64,000 nucleotides of DNA from NCBI RefSeq assembly GCF_003205195.1, contig NZ_QJRY01000006.1:186001-250000 (forward strand), written 5' to 3'. Numbering within the stretch: position 1 is the stretch's first letter; each line of letters starts with the position of its first letter. Position numbers and translations under genes: made by a program. The DNA comes from Peteryoungia wuzhouensis. GTDB taxonomy: Bacteria; Pseudomonadota; Alphaproteobacteria; Rhizobiales; Rhizobiaceae. The notes under the pieces are model-generated. The model saw only the letters and a program-made list of their open reading frames with translations. It was not told the DNA's origin and did no database searches. Below are positions 61,274 to 64,000 of the stretch, piece after piece.

Positions 61274-61602
61274 TCACACGTTACGCCCTGTTCGAAGGGA
61301 CAATCAAACCAGGCCAGACGGAAGCCTTCCGGGCTGCCGTGATGGCGGAAATCCTGCCGCGCTGGAAAGAGTTTCCAGGCGCACTCGATGTCCGGGTCTC
61401 CTTTGCCGAAGCCCGGGACGATGGCGCACCGGAATATCCGATGATCCTTGCGATCAACTATCCGGATCTGGCCGCCGTCGATGCAGCGCTGGCCAGCCCC
61501 GTGCGCACCCAAGCCAGGGCTGCGACCGAAAGCGTGCTCGCCCGCTTCTTCGACGGGCGGATCCATCACCACGTGACGCTCGCCAACGAGTTTTCGCTCT
61601 GA
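61270..61602 (+). CDS. Small dimeric alpha-beta barrel protein
   Basis: A 110-residue protein resembling the ferredoxin-like dimeric alpha-beta barrel group (antibiotic-biosynthesis-monooxygenase/EthD/Dabb type), suggested by TRYALFEGTIKPGQTEAFRA and the periodic beta-alpha pattern. ATG 61270 overlaps the previous stop (ATGA). Function is unknown. It ends 115 bases before the LacI gene. Confidence 0.68.
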   Translation: MITRYALFEGTIKPGQTEAFRAAVMAEILPRWKEFPGALDVRVSFAEARDDGAPEYPMILAINYPDLAAVDAALASPVRTQARAATESVLARFFDGRIHHHVTLANEFSL

Positions 61603-61693
61603 AATCCGCGTCCCCATGCGCGTCAGAAATGGCCGCATGGGGATGACATTGTCTCGCGTCTTGCATTGGTGAGGCAAACACGCTGTAGTGCCC

Positions 61694-61707
61694 TGATATC
61701 GATAACA
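61694..61707. promoter_or_regulatory. LacI-type operator, copy 3
   Basis: TGATATCGATAACA, identical to the copy at 56485-56498. It lies 10 bases before the start of the LacI-family gene, consistent with autoregulation. Confidence 0.7.
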
Positions 61708-61717
61708 AAGGGCCGAT

Positions 61718-62731
61718 ATGAGCCAGATTCGCAAGCCACCGACCATGGCGGATATTGCGCGGGTGACCGGTGTGTCGCCCATGACGGTCTCGCGCGCCTT
61801 CAAGACCGACAGTCTGATCAGCAAGGAAACGCGGGAAGCCATCCTGCAGGCGGCCGAAGATCTCGGCTACGTCTTCGATTCCACCGCGTCGAACCTGCGC
61901 TCGCAAAAGACCGATTTCGTTGCCGTCACCATTCCCTCGCTGAACAATGCCAACTTCGCCGATACCGTCGGAGGGCTCTCCGAGACGCTGGCACAGCGGA
62001 ACATGCAGATCCTGCTCGGCTATACCAATTACGACATGGCGGAAGAGGAACGGTTGATCGAACAGCTGCTTCGCCGCAAACCTCAAGGCATCGTGGTCAC
62101 CGGTGGAAAACACACGCCGCGCGCCCGCAAACTGCTGGAAAACGCCCATATCCCCGTCATCGAGACCTGGGATGTGCCGGCGGACCCGATCGGGAATTTC
62201 GTCGGCTTTTCCAATGCCGGCGTGGTGCGCGACATGGTCGACCATTTCGTCCGAGCGGGTTACAGCCGAATCGCCTTCATCGGCGGTGATGTCGGGCGCG
62301 ACACGCGCGGCAGCGACCGCCGCCACGGCTTTCTCGAAGCCATGAAGGCGCATGGGCTTGATACGTCGCGGCTGATTGCGGCAGGACCGCCACCAATTTC
62401 CATGCGCGAGGGCGCGAACGCCATGGCGCTTCTGCTTGCCGAATACCCCGATACGGACGCCGTCATCTGCGTATCCGACCTGTCGGCCTATGGCGCGCTC
62501 ACTGAATGCCAACGCTGGGGCATTCCCGTCCCCGATCAGATCGCCATCGGCGGTTTCGGCGCGTATGAAATCGGCAGTATCTGCGTGCCGACGCTGACCA
62601 CCATTGATGCCCATGCGCGCGATATCGGTCGCCGCACCGGCGCGCTGCTCCTCGACATTCTCGACGGCCGCGAAGATGTCGGTGACGTCTTGATCAAGCC
62701 GGAGCTGATCGTGCGCGAAAGCACGCGCTGA
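61718..62731 (+). CDS. LacI family transcriptional regulator, GntR/IdnR-like
   Basis: LacI-type repressor, 337 aa. The N-terminal HTH is MADIARVTGVSPMTVSRAFK followed by the hinge helix ETREAILQAAEDLGYVFD. The periplasmic-binding-protein-like effector domain includes VVTGGKHTPRARKLL and VICVSDLSAYGALTECQRWG. Three copies of a GntR/IdnR-type operator occur in the window, all in this cluster, one just upstream of this gene. It is likely to sense gluconate, 6-phosphogluconate or a related acid. Confidence 0.9.
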   Translation: MSQIRKPPTMADIARVTGVSPMTVSRAFKTDSLISKETREAILQAAEDLGYVFDSTASNLRSQKTDFVAVTIPSLNNANFADTVGGLSETLAQRNMQILLGYTNYDMAEEERLIEQLLRRKPQGIVVTGGKHTPRARKLLENAHIPVIETWDVPADPIGNFVGFSNAGVVRDMVDHFVRAGYSRIAFIGGDVGRDTRGSDRRHGFLEAMKAHGLDTSRLIAAGPPPISMREGANAMALLLAEYPDTDAVICVSDLSAYGALTECQRWGIPVPDQIAIGGFGAYEIGSICVPTLTTIDAHARDIGRRTGALLLDILDGREDVGDVLIKPELIVRESTR

Positions 62732-62757
62732 CCGGGCGAGCGCCACTACCGGTGCGA

Positions 62758-62831
62758 GACATAGAGCAGTTCCAGCAAAAGTGCGAAGCGGTTTTGCGTC
62801 CGGAATTGCGTGAAAACAAAGACATAGAGCA
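62758..62831. repeat. Rhizobial intergenic repeat with hairpin
   Basis: A 74-base unit bounded by direct repeats GACATAGAGCA (62758-62768 and 62821-62831). The interior has a hairpin-like core (GCAAAA and TTTTGC around GTGCGAAGCGG). It resembles widely dispersed rhizobial intergenic repeats that I recognise by pattern; no second copy is seen in this window. It lies between the LacI gene and eptA and may act as terminator or mRNA hairpin. Confidence 0.55.
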
Positions 62832-62908
62832 TTGCGACGCCGACCAGCTTCAGGGGCTTCGGGAGTTTCCGGCTTTGGACAGGGAGGGGAACAGAACGTA
62901 TTCACCGC

Positions 62909-64000
62909 ATGAAACGCGTTCAGGTGCGTGTCAGCTTTATCCTTCAGAGCTTCCGGCAAATTTACAGTGCCATGAAGGATACCGCATTGCCGGCCTTGCT
63001 CCGATCTCTTCCTCGACCCCGCATCAGCAGCGAATGGCTGAGCGTCCTCGTTTCGGCCTATCTGCTGGTCGTCATGAATGCGACCTTTTGGCACAAGTCC
63101 GCAGCCTATCTGTCGGGTGAAACCTTCGCGCTTGCCTGTCTCGCGATCGGGCTGTTCGCCGGATTCGTGGCGATCCTCGTCACCTTTTCAGCCAAATTCG
63201 TCATCAAGCCGGTCCTGGTGTTCCTGATCCTGTCGGCCACTGCCTCGGCCTGGTTCATGGACCGCTTCGGTGTGGTGATTGACAGCGAGATGATCCGCAA
63301 CGCCGCAGAGACCACCGGTCCCGAAGCCGGCCATCTGATCACGCCGACATTTCTCTTCCACATCGCGCTTTACGGTCTGTTGCCGTCGCTTCTGGTGATC
63401 TGGGTCGAGGTCAAGCACCGCACGCTGCTGCGAAAGGTGGTGCGAAACCTCGCCGTTATAGGGCCGGCCGTGCTGGTTCTGGCGGGAGCGGGTGTCACCA
63501 ACAGTGGCACCTTCATCTTCAATATCCGCGAACATCGCGACTGGTTCCGCAGCCTGAACCCGATCTTCCCGATCGGTGCGGCCATCAGCTACGCCGTCAA
63601 GTCGACCGAGGAAAAGAATATCGTGGCCGAACCGATCGGGCTCGATGCGAAGGTGACGGATGCCCTTCAACCCGGCGCACGCAAGCCGCGCGTCACCATC
63701 ATCGTGGTGGGCGAAACGGCGCGGGCGCAGAATTTTCAGTTGGGCGGCTATGAGCGTGCCACCAATCCGGAACTCTCCAAGCGGGATATCTTCTATTTCA
63801 AGGACACGTCCAGCTGCGGAACGGCGACCGCCATCTCCGTGCCCTGCATGTTCTCGCGCTACACCCGCAGTGAATACTCCCACGCCAAGGCCCTTGCGAC
63901 CGAAAATCTGATGGACGTTCTGGGGCACGCGGGCGTGCGCACCGAGTGGTGGGACAACAACACGGGCGACAAGAACGTCGCGGACCGTATCGGCAGCCAG
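62909..64000 (+). CDS. eptA: Lipid A phosphoethanolamine transferase, EptA-like (3' partial)
   Basis: Inner-membrane phosphoethanolamine transferase acting on lipid A, 364 residues visible before the window ends. Several N-terminal hydrophobic helices (WLSVLVSAYLLVVMNAT-type segments) are followed by the sulfatase-like catalytic domain. Glu269 in VVGETARAQNFQLGGY and Thr305 in SSCGTATAISVPCMFS are the metal-binding and nucleophile residues of the family. The start at ATG 62909 is uncertain: no good ribosome-binding site is adjacent, and ATG 62972 is an alternative. It is unrelated to the preceding sugar-acid genes. Family members can confer resistance to cationic peptides. Confidence 0.88.
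   Translation, partial: MKRVQVRVSFILQSFRQIYSAMKDTALPALLRSLPRPRISSEWLSVLVSAYLLVVMNATFWHKSAAYLSGETFALACLAIGLFAGFVAILVTFSAKFVIKPVLVFLILSATASAWFMDRFGVVIDSEMIRNAAETTGPEAGHLITPTFLFHIALYGLLPSLLVIWVEVKHRTLLRKVVRNLAVIGPAVLVLAGAGVTNSGTFIFNIREHRDWFRSLNPIFPIGAAISYAVKSTEEKNIVAEPIGLDAKVTDALQPGARKPRVTIIVVGETARAQNFQLGGYERATNPELSKRDIFYFKDTSSCGTATAISVPCMFSRYTRSEYSHAKALATENLMDVLGHAGVRTEWWDNNTGDKNVADRIGSQ

Noticed and set aside
61454-63094. 546-residue minus-strand open frame opposite the LacI gene
   Set aside because: It is antisense to a clear LacI repressor and runs through an intergenic repeat; no domain is visible.

Overview
The window looks like a Rhizobiaceae-type alphaproteobacterial replicon. Supporting signs are high-GC coding, a complete phn C-P lyase operon carrying the rhizobial DUF1045 gene and two phnE genes, a RIME-like palindromic element, a typical rhizobial intergenic repeat, and a DUF1612 (RHE_PE00001-type) gene. 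It is almost entirely accessory catabolism and transport. I see no rRNA, tRNA, CRISPR array, transposase or replication gene. The mix of catabolic islands would suit a chromid or large plasmid, but that is inference.

Layout. (1) 1-6151: a ribose-type sugar ABC transporter (permease, binding protein, double ATPase, second permease) followed by DhaK- and DhaL-type kinase subunits, probably for uptake and phosphorylation of a small ketose. (2) 6598-9644: an ornithine-cyclodeaminase-like protein, RidA and an FAD amine/amino-acid oxidase. (3) 9682-14980, minus strand: indolepyruvate ferredoxin oxidoreductase IorA/IorB, an acyl-CoA thioesterase and two overlapping MarR regulators. (4) 15195-19066, divergent from block 3: nitrilase, gentisate-dioxygenase-like cupin, FAH-family hydrolase and maleate isomerase. 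This makes a ring-cleavage route ending in fumarate plus pyruvate. (5) 19120-25827: an AraC regulator and a peptide-type (Dpp) ABC transporter. (6) 26105-30940, minus strand: a tightly overlapping operon of acyl-CoA ligase, thiolase-like protein without its catalytic Cys, DUF35-SDR fusion and cyclase-family hydrolase. A LysR gene is divergent and an aldehyde dehydrogenase follows it. (7) 36386-41934: a LysR regulator with two HTH domains, divergent from a hydantoinase-like amidohydrolase, an M20 carbamoylase, a DUF917 (S-methyl-thiohydantoin desulfurase-type) protein and a urocanase paralogue. (8) 42241-55531: phnGHIJKL, acetyltransferase, phnCDEE, DUF1045, phnM, phnN and divergent phnF. (9) 55567-62731: an idonate/gluconate-type sugar-acid cluster with its own LacI regulator and three matching operators. 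(10) 62909-64000: the start of a lipid A phosphoethanolamine transferase, cut by the window end.

The most interesting block is number 7. Its four enzymes match, in order of chemistry, hydration of a urocanate-like acid, removal of sulfur from a thiohydantoin, opening of hydantoin-5-propionate and hydrolysis of N-carbamoylglutamate. I infer a pathway for (S-methyl-)thiourocanate, that is, for ergothioneine-derived compounds, with the initial lyase encoded elsewhere. A second lead is a 25-bp motif found once before the block 2 oxidase operon and once between the AraC gene and the Dpp transporter, which suggests that the AraC protein controls both. A third is the block 6 operon, where a Cys-less thiolase fold is paired with a zinc-ribbon/OB-fold protein fused to a catalytically degenerate SDR.
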